A stretch of DNA of 64,000 bases, taken from the NCBI GenBank assembly GCA_024752435.1, contig CP103023.1, positions 310,001 to 374,000 on the forward strand, read 5' to 3'. The notes beneath the pieces are model-generated. The model had not been told where the DNA came from. It made no database searches and saw nothing but the letters and a program-made list of their open reading frames with translations. This DNA is from Allantophomopsis cytisporea (lineage: Eukaryota; Ascomycota; Leotiomycetes; Phacidiales; Phacidiaceae). Shown one piece after another: positions 32,689-44,971 of the stretch. The position numbers were made by a program, and so were the translations under genes. The number at the start of each line of letters is the position of its first letter. Position 1 is the stretch's first letter.

Positions 32689-35600
32689 TTAGCAAGCTCG
32701 ATATAAGGTGCGAAAAATGGAGGGCCTGGCCAGGAGAGCTTCGGGAGAGTCAAATTCTGCAAGCTTGCCACCATCCAGAACGGCTATCTTGTCAAAGTCG
32801 ACGACAGTCTTTAGCCTATGGGCGATCATAATAATGGTATGGTTGTCGAACCGTGTGCGAAGGAGCTTCTGCATCAGCTCGTCGGTATCGGCGTCGACAC
32901 TGCTTGTCGGCTCGTCAAGTATCAGAATCGGGCTCTTCAGCAACATTGCTCTTGCAAGGCTAAAGAGCTGGCTCTGTCCGTGGGAAAGAAGGTTGGTGTC
33001 CATGTTGGCGTCTAGACCTCCCTTGTTACGGATCAATCCCCATAGCTGGACCTGCTCAAGTGCAGTGATTATCTGCTCGTCCGAAGCCTGGCCGAGGGGA
33101 TCTGCATTGAAGCGCACAGTTCCTGTTAGCGAGAAGAAATCCTGTGGCATGGTTACAAATTTAGAGCGAAGGATGTCTCGCGGTACTCTGGAGGTATCGA
33201 TACCATCAATCATGATGGTGCCTTTAGTAAGATCGATCAATCTTAAAAGACTAAGAATGAGGGAACTCTTTCCACTTCCGGTTCTTCCGCAAATTGCAAC
33301 TTTCTGACCATGTGATATTGACAAAGTGACATTGGAAAAGACAGGAGCCTCATCTGAGTTGTATGCTGCGGATATCTCGAGGAATGCCAAGTCACCTTTC
33401 ACTGGCCATTCAGGCGGCAGAGTCTGGTCCTCCCCTGGCAAGTTCTCGGATATCGTACTCTCCGTAAAGTCCTTGATCCTTCCAACTGCACCTAGCGATG
33501 TTTCTAAAAGCGTCCAAAAATTGACTAAGTTGGTAAGTGCTGTGCTTAGATTCATGACATTAACCAACGCAACACCTAAAAGGCCAGGGTTGATCCGCGA
33601 ACGTAAAGTCACGGCTATTGATATAAGTAGAACGGCGACAACCGCCACAACTATATCTAAGACTAGCGTAAGCCATCTTTGAACACATAGAAGTAGGTAA
33701 AATGGCTTTTGGGATATATCGAGAAGCTGAAAATTCTTGTCAATGGCAGCCTCAGACCAGCCAAACGCTCGTAAGGTCGCCAATCCGGAAAGAGATTCTA
33801 TGAAGTGAGAGTATAGGGGTGCTTTCGTTTCGAGACTACCCAGTCTTGTTAGCACTGTTTAGGGAACTCTCGTACACGAATAGCTTACTCGAGTAAGCGC
33901 AGTTGCCGCGAGGTCCTCAAATAAAATTTCTGGATTCCATATAGGAGTCCAATGAGGAAAGGTAAAGCTATCGCCATATACCAGACGGCGATTGAACTAA
34001 GAATGGCACTGAGGATAGTATTGGCAAGCTCTATGACCAGAATTAGCTACTATCTTAGCTAGACTTATATTGCAAGGACATACGGAACGAAGCAGAAATC
34101 ATCGCATTTGGTAGGGTCATATCAAGAAGCCGCATATCTTGGCTAAAGCTGTTGATGATTTTAGTCCCAGCAGTTCAGAGTGATGATAGTTGAAGAGAAA
34201 GCGTACTGATTGACGATAATCCCGGTGTCTGTGCGAGCGAAAAAGGAGATCGGGGCGCTGTCGTTCTGATGAGCAAGTCAATCACGCAATATGTATATCT
34301 TCCTACCTCATTACAACTTTCAGAGCTGACCAGTGAAGGTGTTGTGAAGACCGCGGGATGATGACAACCATGAAATAACTATTAAGATTAACTTTAAATC
34401 CGTGAAATTTTTCCGGAGTGCTTCTCTAATACTTACTAGCACGCAACTGCAAGTTCTAGAGCATTGAAAAGCGCAAATAGCCAGTAAATGGAGAGCCAGT
34501 AACCTAACCGCGAGTTTTCGTCTTTGGACTGGGACCACTTGCTAAGCCATATGGCTATTATGCCTGGTAAGTGCGTGTTCCAAGATACAGAGAGCCGACT
34601 TACATTGTAGGCCAGAACAAGCGGCATAAAAGAAGATAGAACTAGCATAAAATGCTAGTCTCCCCCAACCCATAGATTCCCCATAGAATCTATAAACACT
34701 CGAGTCTCCCTCCTGACGACTTGCATCATTGCTAGCAGATTCAGCTCCCGAACTTGGCAGCGGCAGCGGCCTGCTGCCTATTGACGCTTGTGGCAGACCC
34801 TCATTGTCTCCACTGTCTGATCTTCCATCATGAGAAGCCAAGCCTTCAAGGTATGTACCATTAACATTAAGCTGCTCAAATGTTCCTTGCTTGGCAGTGT
34901 GGCCATCTGAATTCAGAAGTACAATGTTATCTGCAAGCGGTAAGAGATTTACTTCTCCTATTAGCCGAATATTTAATACATGGTAATAGTTGTGGCCGTA
35001 AACTTACCAGAGTGTGTTGCTAATATAACAGTAGTCCCGGACTTTCGAAGCAATCCATGCTGACCAAATAGGCGACTGCACACCTTTTCTTCCGTTACAG
35101 CATCTAATCCACTGAGAACATCATCAAAGACTGCAAGCTGTTTCCTTGCATAACTTGCCCGGGCCATTGACTGCAATTGATATCAACTCTAGTCTCGATA
35201 TGGACTCTGGGCACTTACCAATCGTTGCCTCTGTCCACCACTTAGTTTCATACCTTTACTTCCAACAGTCGTTTGGTCGCCGTTAGGCAGCTGCTCAAAA
35301 TCTATATCCAGTGCACAGGCATAGATGATTGACTTGTACCAGACGTCATCAAACTCCAAGTATCCAACTACGTTTTCTCGGAGTGTACCGCCTTTGATCC
35401 AAGGAGTCTGGTCACAGAATGCGATTTCCAGGGATGAAAAGTTCAAAGATCCTGTGAGTTTCAAGGTTTCACCGAGAATGCCTTTGAGCAACGTCGACTT
35501 GCCGCATCCTACAGGACCGACCACAAGAGTCAGTGTCGGTCCCGAAAGTTGCAAGTCGATACCATGAACAATGGCTGGGCCGGTCTTCTGCCACCCAAAG

Positions 35601-37816
35601 GAACCGTCTCGAATGGTGACTCTGATTTGATTGGGTGAGGTTTCCATATCCCATTCATGCGTTGGTCTTTTGAGTGGTTGCAATTCGATCTTATTGTGGG
35701 CTGATACCGAAGCCTTCAGTGCTGTGAATTCTTGATTTCTGTTAGATGGTGCAATTATGAGCCTTGAGTCACGTCGTGGTTCTTTTTGGAGGTACTCCTG
35801 GATCCGTTGAAAGCAACCCAGAGAAGAGGATAGCTGCGGAATAGCATATATCATGTTGGCGATAGGAGAGCTTATGAGACTTAAAATTGATAAAGACGTG
35901 AATGCATGGGACACATTGAGGCTTTTATTTCCGGAAACTGCAAAGACAGTAAATGTGATCACGGGAGTAATGATATTTGGACAATTTGCTGTGGAAGGTT
36001 AGTAACGGTCAGGATTTCCACAATCAGGTCGGTATTTGGTCGCTTACTCAAGACCGTATTTGTAACCGACAATTTCCTATAACTCTTCGAAAGGTCTAGT
36101 TCCGCAACTCGCATTTTTTGGATAATCTGAGATAGCTTAATTGAAAACCCTAGCATTTTGACAACTTTTATTGATCCAAGAAGCTCTGTGGTAAAATTGA
36201 CTCTCTTCTGGACGGCTTCTATCCACAACTTCTGACGTGTGGCTACGTATTGAGCAATCCAAAAAGAAATCAGACTAGCCACTTGGAGGAGAGAAAGAAT
36301 GTTAGGTCATCTCGAATCTAAAAGTAAAGGAAGAAAGAAGACTAACCAAGAGATATGAGCACTGGGGCGATGCACGCAATACCCAATTGCCGCTCCAGTA
36401 GCCACACAGCTATTAACGCCTGTATCAGATTCGCCCATAGCTCGTTCACAAAGCTCCATGTTTCAGCAATTCTTTCCACGTCTGTACTCATCAACGTTAA
36501 GGCCGAAGATTCTTGAGCATCGTTTATATTCAACTCCAGCATTTTGCTGAATATGACCCCGACTAGCCCTCCTCGCATCATTGCCACAAGACGGAACGTC
36601 AAATGTTGATACCAGCCAGTAAACAGCTGCATATACATATCAGTATTTGACTCTAGTCAAGGATCAGGGTCTCTTAACGGCAATGCAGAGATACACCAAG
36701 CCAAAAGCAGCAATAAGCCCATAACCAGTATTCTGCGCCTCTAGTGCTGCAGGCTGGTCGATATAGTTGATAGATCTTTGAATCAGGAATGGCTGAACAA
36801 GCTTTAGGGCAACCACACACAGTCGGGGGGCCACTGTACCAAGAAAGGGCCGCTTGAAGCTGAGAACAACGGCCTTGGTGAAAGCATTCTTGTCCCGCTT
36901 ATTACCTATAATGGTATTGTCAGTATTCGCGTGATGAGTATTCCTGTTGATACCTAGAAAAGGACCATACTCGTGTTCCATCCTGCTTGGATTTGTTTCG
37001 TAACTTCTATAGATGACAGCTTCTCGCTAATTGGGAAAATATCATGGACCGAAAGGACGCTCCTAAATCCTTTGACCATTAGGGGGTTAAGCCAGCAAAA
37101 CAAGGCGCGATTGAAGAGTCCGCCAGTAGATTCTGTAGAAGAATCTTCATATTTTGACAACAGAATGCTTCTCTTTTCCGTAGCTTCGAGAATCAACATA
37201 GCAAGCTTCAAAGCTACAATTGCGCTTAGAGTAGCTGCAACAGCGTCATTTTGCCGCAGCAGCCAATGAGTCCTTGTACGTGCAATGTCAAATATCAGAG
37301 TCACCAGTACGTAGAAGGAAGTCAGAAAGGAAGGTCTGATTGACTTCTTGTGTTCGAAGTGTGAAAGCAAAGCTAACACAAAAGCAGAGATGAGGCCCAA
37401 TGCCGCGGAGGCAATGGAAACTGATGGGGAGATGGTATCTTTGGTGAGGCACCAGAGAAGCAGAAGTGCTAGTTGTAGGCATGCAAACGCAGCAATAGCA
37501 AACTGCCGGGTATTAGAATCTATAGATGCGGAAGGGTGGAAGCGATATACCAGCTTGAGGATATGGAGAGCAACCGGTCGAAGCTTGTCGTTTTTGGCGT
37601 ACAGATGCGCCAGTCGGAAAGGTGCGATGACCAGCAATAGTGTCGCCGGACAAATTGAGAGCATGCTCTCCTCGAATAGCACTATACGAGGTTGACTGCT
37701 GCTATAGCTGAGGCAGTATGATGGTATGGTTTTTTCTTACCAGTAAAATCAAATCCACCCCGACAGTCTCGCGCCGTCACCTGAGGCCCAAACAAGCCAT
37801 CGCCGCAGATATCCAT
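32689..37816 (-). CDS. ABCC-family (MRP-type) ABC multidrug transporter
   Basis: Fourteen exons on the minus strand: 37816-37741, 37681-36971, 36905-36679, 36626-36347, 36281-36048, 35988-35219, 35170-35008, 34957-34604, 34563-34437, 34378-34307, 34257-34207, 34148-34084, 34030-33889, 33835-32689. All phases agree and no stop interrupts, giving 1472 residues, the full ABCC length. Order: N-terminal TMD0, TMD1, NBD1, TMD2, NBD2. NBD1 has Walker A GPVGCGKST (about 667), LSGGQRQRL (about 758) and FDDVLSG with Asp in place of the catalytic Glu, as usual in ABCC. NBD2 has Walker A GRTGSGKSS (about 1275), ILILDEPTS and a degenerate signature LSHGQ. It probably exports the RiPP or protects against it. 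It is convergent with the precursor gene. Confidence 0.95.
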
Positions 37817-38499
37817 AGCTGAGGATATGATGGTTCATTCAAAGCCCAGTCGTCTGTGCTACTCAGTAGGTTTGGAGAGTATCGAGTTGATCAGTGGAAG
37901 ATAGGTCGTCCAGTCACAAATATTCAATGGACCGAAGGTCATACACAGTGAAATGAAAATAAAGGTCGCGAAGGAACATTTCCTGGAAGCTAGCATGATA
38001 GCAAATGTAGAATCGATCTCTAGCCAATAAGCGCATGAGTGAAATGGCTGAATATTGTCAACGCATATTTCATCGCGTAGGTCCGCCTAAGGTGTGATCC
38101 TGTATTGGTTATAGTGATGTGTCGGCCCCCTGGTAATAAAGCACATACGTTGGTTGTTGAGAACACGAGCGGATAGATGCATGTAGATGGTAATGTAGCG
38201 ACTACACTCCAGTCTTACGCGCACGATAATAATGCTGACTTTGAGATGCTCCGAAGCTAAGCGGATTAGAGTCATAAATATATTAAACATAAGCCCTATT
38301 CCGATTACGATATACCGCTTAACTATACGGGGCAATCCTATCTCCGGAAGCCATGTCGTCTAACAGGCAGACAAGAGCTGCTGCCATTCCACCTTACTAT
38401 TAGGGACATAGTCGCGTCGTCTGTAGGCATAGTCCTGGGGCCGATAGCGCGCAGGAGTGAGAGGGGAGGAGAGTTGTAGCAATCTAGGATGGAATAGCT

Positions 38500-39480
38500 A
38501 ACTTAGCTTGTTCTGTATGGTATCTATATAATCGTGTAAAATAACCTTACAATATAGAAAAAGCATGCACTCTTAGTTGGCCTTATAGTATAACTCTATT
38601 AAGGTACATAGCTATAGCTATTAATATAGCTATTAACAAGATAACTAGTGAAACATCATATTATTTTTATAGTAGTTTTTAGTACTACTCTTACTATATA
38701 TCCTTCTTCCTACTAGTATATTTTACATTAGATTTTAAAAGCTATGATAGTTGCTAGTATTTTATTTAGTACTGGTATTAAACAAAGATAAAGAGAGGTT
38801 TTGACTCTCCAGAAAGAAAACATTGATATAAAGAAGAAGAGGGGCTATACTAAAGTATCTATTTAATATCAAAAATGACCTAAAAATGGTTTTATATATA
38901 AAGAAGACACAAATTGGGAAGGTATAGGAAATAGAAGGTTTACTAATAGACCCATTACGTCCTATTCTAGAGCCTAATCGAGTGTTTTATTTGATTATAA
39001 ACAACTACTGCTGCTCTCCTAGATCTTTGTAATAAGAACGAATAACATATATCTAAAGATATGTGCTATATATTGGAGGAAAGCTTATAAAGCGTATAAA
39101 CCACAGCGAAGGGAAGACCAACTAGGTAATGAAGCCTCAGTCGTAGGTCTCAAAACCAGTCCGGCAAGAGAAAGGATAGCGCTATGTATATAATACAGAC
39201 CAGAAACCTTGGAATCCGGGTTTTGATATAATTTCGGAGTATTATGGGTTGGAGAAGATGAAGGAAGAGATAGAGATATAGCAAAAAATCGAGACTTTAG
39301 AAGTAGGAGTAGGAGTAGAAGTAGGAGAAGTACAGGATAGAGCGAGTTAAATACAGACTGTTATAGGTTAAAGAATATGAAAGCGTAAGAGAGAGTGTAG
39401 GAGAACGTATAGAAGACTGTACAAGAGATAGAAGAGAACGTGTAGGAGGGAGTGTAGGAAGTGAACAACACAGGTACAGT
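38500..39480 (+). pseudogene. Decayed, possibly RIP-mutated repeated element remnant
   Basis: TA-rich DNA in which coding-like pieces survive between stops on the + strand, for example PLRPILEPNRVFYL near 38960 and KPWNPGFDIISEYYGLEKMK near 39210, followed by Q-poor, TAG-rich sequence. Loss of CAA/CAG to TAA/TAG is what repeat-induced point mutation does to a coding strand. The source element is not identified; a transposon ORF is my guess. Confidence 0.4.
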
Positions 39481-40429
39481 TATTGGATTGAACTACTAGA
39501 ATATAGAGTTACAGACTTTTTCAGTCAAATACAGCTGAAATACAGAGTTTAATACGAGCGCGCCATGAGAGTTTTGCAGCTCCAGTACTGGATACAACTT
39601 TTTACCAGACACTTTCGCGGCCGGCCGGAGAGGCCTTGTTTTCCTATGTTGGCTCGTGATTTTGTAGATATAGGTAGGGTTGAATTTATAGAGTTGCCGG
39701 ATTCTATCTTTGTTTTTTATTGTAGAGTCTCCTCTTACTTCTTTATCGATATTTATCACGTCACACAAGGCGAAGACATATCGAGGGAGAAGAATGTGTA
39801 TGCTCAACTGTCTACTCAGTGTCCTTATATACATGACTCGTGCTTAGAGCACGACAGCAGGAATAAAGCGAAGGAGCTAGAGCAAAGTAAGAGCGACGAA
39901 CGTGAATACAGCAGTAGCAGCAGTCCTGGCCATGATACGTGACAGTGTTCGTAGATGATTGTACTGCAGGCATGTTCACGTAGTTACATTGGATATTTCA
40001 TTTTTATGGTACGTGTGAAATAGCATAAGTAGCGTGGCTATTCCTCAGAAGAAAATTAAGCGGTTTTAGACCGAGAAACCACATCAGGTAGCAACACTTG
40101 AGGCAGGAAAGCAGTTTTTACTGCTTTTGAATGGAGCTGAAAGATGGGGTGCTGGCGAATCTCCATCTTCAGCTCTTGATCTAACTGCACTATCACCAAC
40201 GTTCAAGAATAGTGCGACTCTATAATTTTAAGGAACACAGAAGCTCCTGATGTCAAGAGTCCACAGGTCAGAACGTAGGAGATAGGCAGCTTTGATCATT
40301 GTCCATTTGGGCGTCCAAAAGGGACAGTCTGTTGGCAGAAAGAAAGGAGAATAACGCCAGCAGACCCCGCCTCCATCGTACTATCTATCAACGCAACCGC
40401 CGTAGCGTTCTTGCAGGGTGCTAAGAGAA

Positions 40430-40995
40430 ATGATCGAAAGCGTTAGGCGGATGGTAGGGAGTTTGAAAGCGAATGCTAGTGAGAAAAGGTATGAGGAGTT
40501 GGATGGGTGTGAAGTTTTGAATCGGAAGAACCATGAGGTATTTGGGGAGTATTATTGTGAGTTGAGAGTTGTTTTGCCCGAGTTGTGAGTTCTTGAGGGA
40601 TATTGTGGCACAGAAGAGGAGTATATCAGGTTCATTGCTGAAAAGGCGTTGAGGATTGAGTGAGCTGGCGAGGGCAGAGCAAGTTGGATTGTTGGACGAG
40701 GACTCATAAATGCTCTGAAGAATTGCTTAACTTGGAGGCTTCGAACAGTGAACGAACCCGAATGGATGAAGGAGTTGGCCTGGGACGAGAATTGAGTCTC
40801 CCTCAAGCAAGACATGTATTTTCGTCGATCGACGGAGCCTCATTTACACGTCGGATCTATATGGTGGTACATCCTGCTCAAAATGGAGCAGGGTATCGAT
40901 GACTGCATTCTCTCTATTCAAGAGACCGCAGTGCCTGTCTATCTCGGGTCTGTGGACCTCAAACGACAACAGTATTTTAGCGGTAGTGCATATGT
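40430..40995 (+). pseudogene. Possible broken gene of unknown family
   Basis: A 52-codon ORF begins at 40430 (MIESVRRMVGSLKANASEKR) and is followed by coding-like fragments in changing frames (LSELARAEQVGLLDEDS; VNEPEWMKELAWDEN). The pieces are interrupted by stops and lack splice sites that would join them. I do not recognise the protein. This could be chance. Confidence 0.25.
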
Positions 40996-41623
40996 CAGTT
41001 GATTGGCTGCTTTTCGATTATATCTATAGTAGAATACAAGGGATTAGAAAGATCAGGTCAAACGAACTATTTACGTATCACTTTATTGATGATTAGCGAC
41101 AGAGATGGTGATGATGATGATAGGTATCTAAGCTCGGATTTACTTTATTTCCAGGCTTCGATTCAGAACGCCATCATGCCAAGTTCTTTCCGCTCCGCTC
41201 CGCCAATCTCACCTTCAGTAATCCCAGATCAGCTCTCGAGCCCCGCGCCCCGCCGCCATCCCTGCGCTACGGTGCTACGCTCTCTAAGTGTCCGTGTGCA
41301 CGCCATGCCCATCAGCAGTGACCTGAGAAGGCCTGATCCAATAGTATGGGCGGTAGTGCCAGGGACCAACCAGTGTGTGTGTGTACGTTCCAGCAGTGCC
41401 AGTGTGTTTGAGGTGTTTGAGCGCATTTGAGTGCTTTTAATTGAACTGTGTTACAATATATAAGCCCTGCTGCCAGAACAACAACTCCATTTCGCCGCTG
41501 TTTCTGTATTAACTTTGTTGAAGATCCCATCAAGATTTGCCGCCATCGACTTCACACTTTTCCATAATTCATCCACGTACTTATTGACCGATTCACGATA
41601 AGACTTACCACTGCGTTGCTACC

Positions 41624-42355
41624 ATGGATCACTCTCACATGGACCACTCCCAAATGGACCATTCTCATATGGATCATGGCGACATGGGACATACGATGCC
41701 GGCCATGTGCAACATGAACGTAAGCTCGCAAACTCGCTCCGATCAGTGGGATTCCCTTCTCGTGCAACAGCTCACAGATTGCTAGATGCTCTTCACCTGG
41801 GACACCACGAACCTCTGCATCGTCTTTCGCTCATGGCACATCACCTCGACAACGACTCTCCTCTTTTCGCTCGTAGGCGTTGCCCTCCTGACAGCCGGCT
41901 ATGAAGCCATCCGCGAAGCGTCCCGCCGGTACGAAGCATATGTGGCCAGGAATGTGGACGTGCTCCCTCGTAAGCTACCCTTATCCCTACTCCCATATTC
42001 CTCTTGTTGCGCTCTCTGTCATTCGTGAATACCGGGCGTAGCTAAGAATTTTCGAGATGGTGAGAACATTACTGAGCGGACGCCATTTGTTTGGTCAGGA
42101 CGAAACCAGGTCGAGGTTAATAAGAAGGCCCATGTTATCAAAGCCATCTTCTATGGCATCCAGGTGTTTTATTCTTTCTTCATCATGTGAGTTCCTTTGA
42201 TACCGATGCCATTTAGGGGTAATGCTTATGTCTCTAGGCTACTTTTCATGACATATAATGGATGGGTTATGCTTTCTGTTGGATTTGGTGCCTTTATCGG
42301 GTTCTTGTTCTTCGGTACAAACACTACTGCTACAAAGGTTGCAGCATGTCACTAG
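41624..42355 (+). CDS. Ctr-type high-affinity copper transporter
   Basis: Spliced as 41624-41719, 41786-41969, 42042-42186, 42238-42355 (180 residues); phases agree. The N-terminus is a Met/His copper-binding tract (MDHSHMDHSQMDHSHMDHGD, then MGHTMPAMCNMN). Three helices follow: MLFTWDTTNLCIVFRSWHIT, HVIKAIFYGIQVFYSFFIML and WVMLSVGFGAFIGFLFFG. This is the Ctr fold, a trimer moving Cu(I) across the plasma or vacuole membrane. The C-terminus ends with Cys-His (AACH), a usual copper-handing motif. The usual MxxxM pattern of helix 2 is not plain here, so the call rests on the N-terminal tract, the three helices and the last-helix glycines. Expression is normally copper-repressed through a Mac1-type factor; no site was identified. 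Confidence 0.93.
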
Positions 42356-42551
42356 AAGGCTAGTGTTTAAAACTGGGATATGACATGTTACTACTCGTGA
42401 ACAACGTGGCCATTGGGCGCGTATAATTGGGGATTAAGACAGTGCAAGGAGAGATACCTGATTTAAGAAGCATGAATGGATGTACTATAACGATCATTTT
42501 GTGATTTGATTGCTGCCTTTCTTTTGCAGTATCATTTGTCATTATGCTTTA

Positions 42552-44240
42552 TTAAGGAATCTCTTCATCACTTTCGCCTCCATCTCCACCTCCAAATCCA
42601 AAGCTGAACCCACCAGCTTCTTCTGATGGTGCAATATCATGTACTAGCTCATCCCATTTCCTCTTTCGCCCCTCAGCCTTCTTCTCCAATTCCAACAGTG
42701 CCTGCTTCAAGAGCTCAGGATAGTCTTCTTCCATCCTCTGTACGAAAGTGACATATGGGTTCTTGACCTCTTTCTTGAACCCCGAGACTTGGTCGGCCTT
42801 GTCCTTTAAAAACGACAAAGCAGCATTGAGATGACTCCTAGGAACAAAGTTCTGAGTGATAGCTATGCTGGCATCGAGATTGACGACAAGATGCCACCAG
42901 CCACTTGGTACATGAAGGACTTCGCCCGCTCCACAGATGCCTTCTAAACATCCAGGCGTCTTTCTCGCTTCGGCATGAAATCCGATGAGCCACTCTGCAA
43001 TACTTAGCGGACTAGTGACCTCGCTCTGGTCCTCGGAAACATATACACCTGGTGGTGGTGGATGGCTCGGTCCGCTCGGAAACATGATCCAGTATTTAGA
43101 GCCACGGAGCACCGCATTCCATGCGCTTGTCGCATTTGGGTCCTTGTGAAACGTACTGCCGCTCCTTTCGGGGCCAACGATTAACCACCGACTGTCTGGA
43201 CGCTTGTCGCCGAGCACGGCGAACAGATCTTCGCCAAAACAATCGGGAATCCAATAAGCGGCATCGGTGTGTTGTCTACCAACCTTGATGTTCATCTTCT
43301 CGACGAATGCTCGGTCGAAGAGGTATAGGGGGCTTTCGTCGGAGCTGTTGTTCATGTAGTCGATGTAGGTCTTAAGAGGCCAGTCAACTGCTTCCGCACG
43401 GAATTCTACATCGCTGTATTTTGCGAGCAGGGAGTCAGTGTCCCATTCTTTGTATACGGGCCATTCTCGAGTTGGATCCGTGAGAATGAATGGTTTGTCA
43501 CTCCAACTGGAAGAAAATTCTTCGGGGGACAGGTTGGGGAGTCTTGAAATTGCATTTCTTGCAGGAATGCCGCTGATGAAGGGTGTCAAGGGTGTATGTG
43601 TGCAGAGAAATGGTCGGTGGAGTACATCTGAGAAGACATTGTCACATGATATCTTGCTGACTTGAGAGGATCCTAGGCCTAGAAAAGTGGATCGCCAGGT
43701 ACCACGCCATGTAAAGTGGCCATCGTGAGGGGAACTACAAAGTCTCAGCATTCTACAATCATATACTTGATAATCCGATAATAGTATAATGGTAGACTTT
43801 GGTATTTGACTATGGTAAGTAGTCACAAGACATAGAAAACTCGATATTGGAGCTGGAAAAGGCTAGGTAAAAGAAGGCAAGTAGGGAGCATAAACTCACT
43901 CGATGAATAAGGCTTTCCATAATTCTTCTGACCTTGAAAATGCATAGAAGAACTTGCAGGTAGCACCGAGTTGTAAAAGCAAGTCCGGCTGAAAGTATTC
44001 CAGTAAAATGGCCAGGATTTCATCTGGCAGTATTTGAAAAGGACCTATAGCATCTCTGGCATTCAAGACGGCTGTGTAGGCGTTTCCAGAAGGTTTTACA
44101 CCCAATGGATGAGTTGGGATAGCGGTTACTGGTACATCGACGTCTTGGGAAATACTTTCGCCAGTACCACGGAATTCATTCAGATCTCCATCTAGACTGG
44201 AAGTAATTCCGCTGTCTACAGCAAATCTAGAATTTTTCAT
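42552..44240 (-). CDS. F-box and JmjC domain protein
   Basis: Spliced on the minus strand as 44240-43900 and 43743-42552 (510 residues); an alternative acceptor 9 nt later also keeps frame. The N-terminal part has an F-box (IGPFQILPDEILAILLEYFQ, then LLLQLGATCKFFYAFSRSEE). The second part is a cupin-type JmjC domain: WLIVGPERSGSTFHKDPNAT gives His 313 and Asp 315 of the iron triad, and VLHVPSGWWHLVVNLDASIA gives His 398. The KYWIMFPSG segment resembles JMJD6-type hydroxylases. The C-terminus is acidic. F-box plus JmjC proteins are known in fungi and may link oxygen-dependent hydroxylation to SCF ubiquitin ligase. The substrate is unknown. All three iron ligands are present, so it should be active. 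Confidence 0.9.
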
Positions 44241-44971
44241 GGTGGTAAGCGCCGTCAGCCTCGAGAACTTGAGTCACTCTTTGAGTCACCCTTTTTGAGT
44301 CACCTTTCTGCGTGCTTTAGTGTTGGACTGGGCGAGGATTCGGATGAGGCGTGAGAGATAGTAAGTTCAGCCTGAGGACAGAAAGATTCCCTAGGTGGTA
44401 GATATTTATTTATCACAATACCTTTGTGATGATGCTGGGGTAGAAGTTCGGATAAGACTCCCGGCCGTAGAGCAAAGGAAAAATTGAAAGTATTCGTCAA
44501 ATTTCAAGGGGAGAATTTCGACAATGACATAAATCCGTACTTATCCGATAATATATGTGCTCGTTCTAATCAATCGGACGTGAGAAAGAGCATGCATGTA
44601 GCGTCACTAAAATACTTCCCCATCGCCTCGCCCTAGATTTTCATACCGCAAAAAGTCTCGCTTAGTCCCAACACTAGCGTACCTCGCAGAGCAGGTCAAA
44701 AGATTTTGCAGAGCGTCTTAACCTCCTCCTCTCCCCCAAACCACTCACCATTTCACATAAACACATTTACAACTACTAGATCCTATACAACTCTCAATTT
44801 CGGGAGTTCTGGTTTCTAGTCTTTTTACAACAAACGAACTTTCGACGACGCAGAATCTCTGAGAGATCTTGCGCGCACACACCGCAAACTACACCCCACC
44901 TTTTTCGATATCGATTCTAGGTCTCAAGCAAAGCTTGTGTCCTAGCTTTTTACAAAAACCAAACCGCAAAT
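44241..44971. promoter_or_regulatory. Divergent promoter region of the JmjC gene and eIF4A
   Basis: No gene is seen. The last 300 bp before the eIF4A start are CT-rich with several CTC and ACAAC runs, typical of strongly expressed fungal translation genes. A long 5' untranslated region is likely. Confidence 0.5.

Larger units (their letters stand above)
37817..41623. other. Repeat-decayed, AT-rich region
   Basis: About 3.8 kb without an intact gene. The first 500 bp are the ABCC promoter. From 38500 to 39560 the DNA is AT-rich and stop-riddled (separate entry). Around 40430-40995 are short coding-like pieces broken by stops and frameshifts (separate entry). The final 450 bp, with a GT-rich stretch near 41375, are the upstream region of the copper transporter gene. 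Confidence 0.6.
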
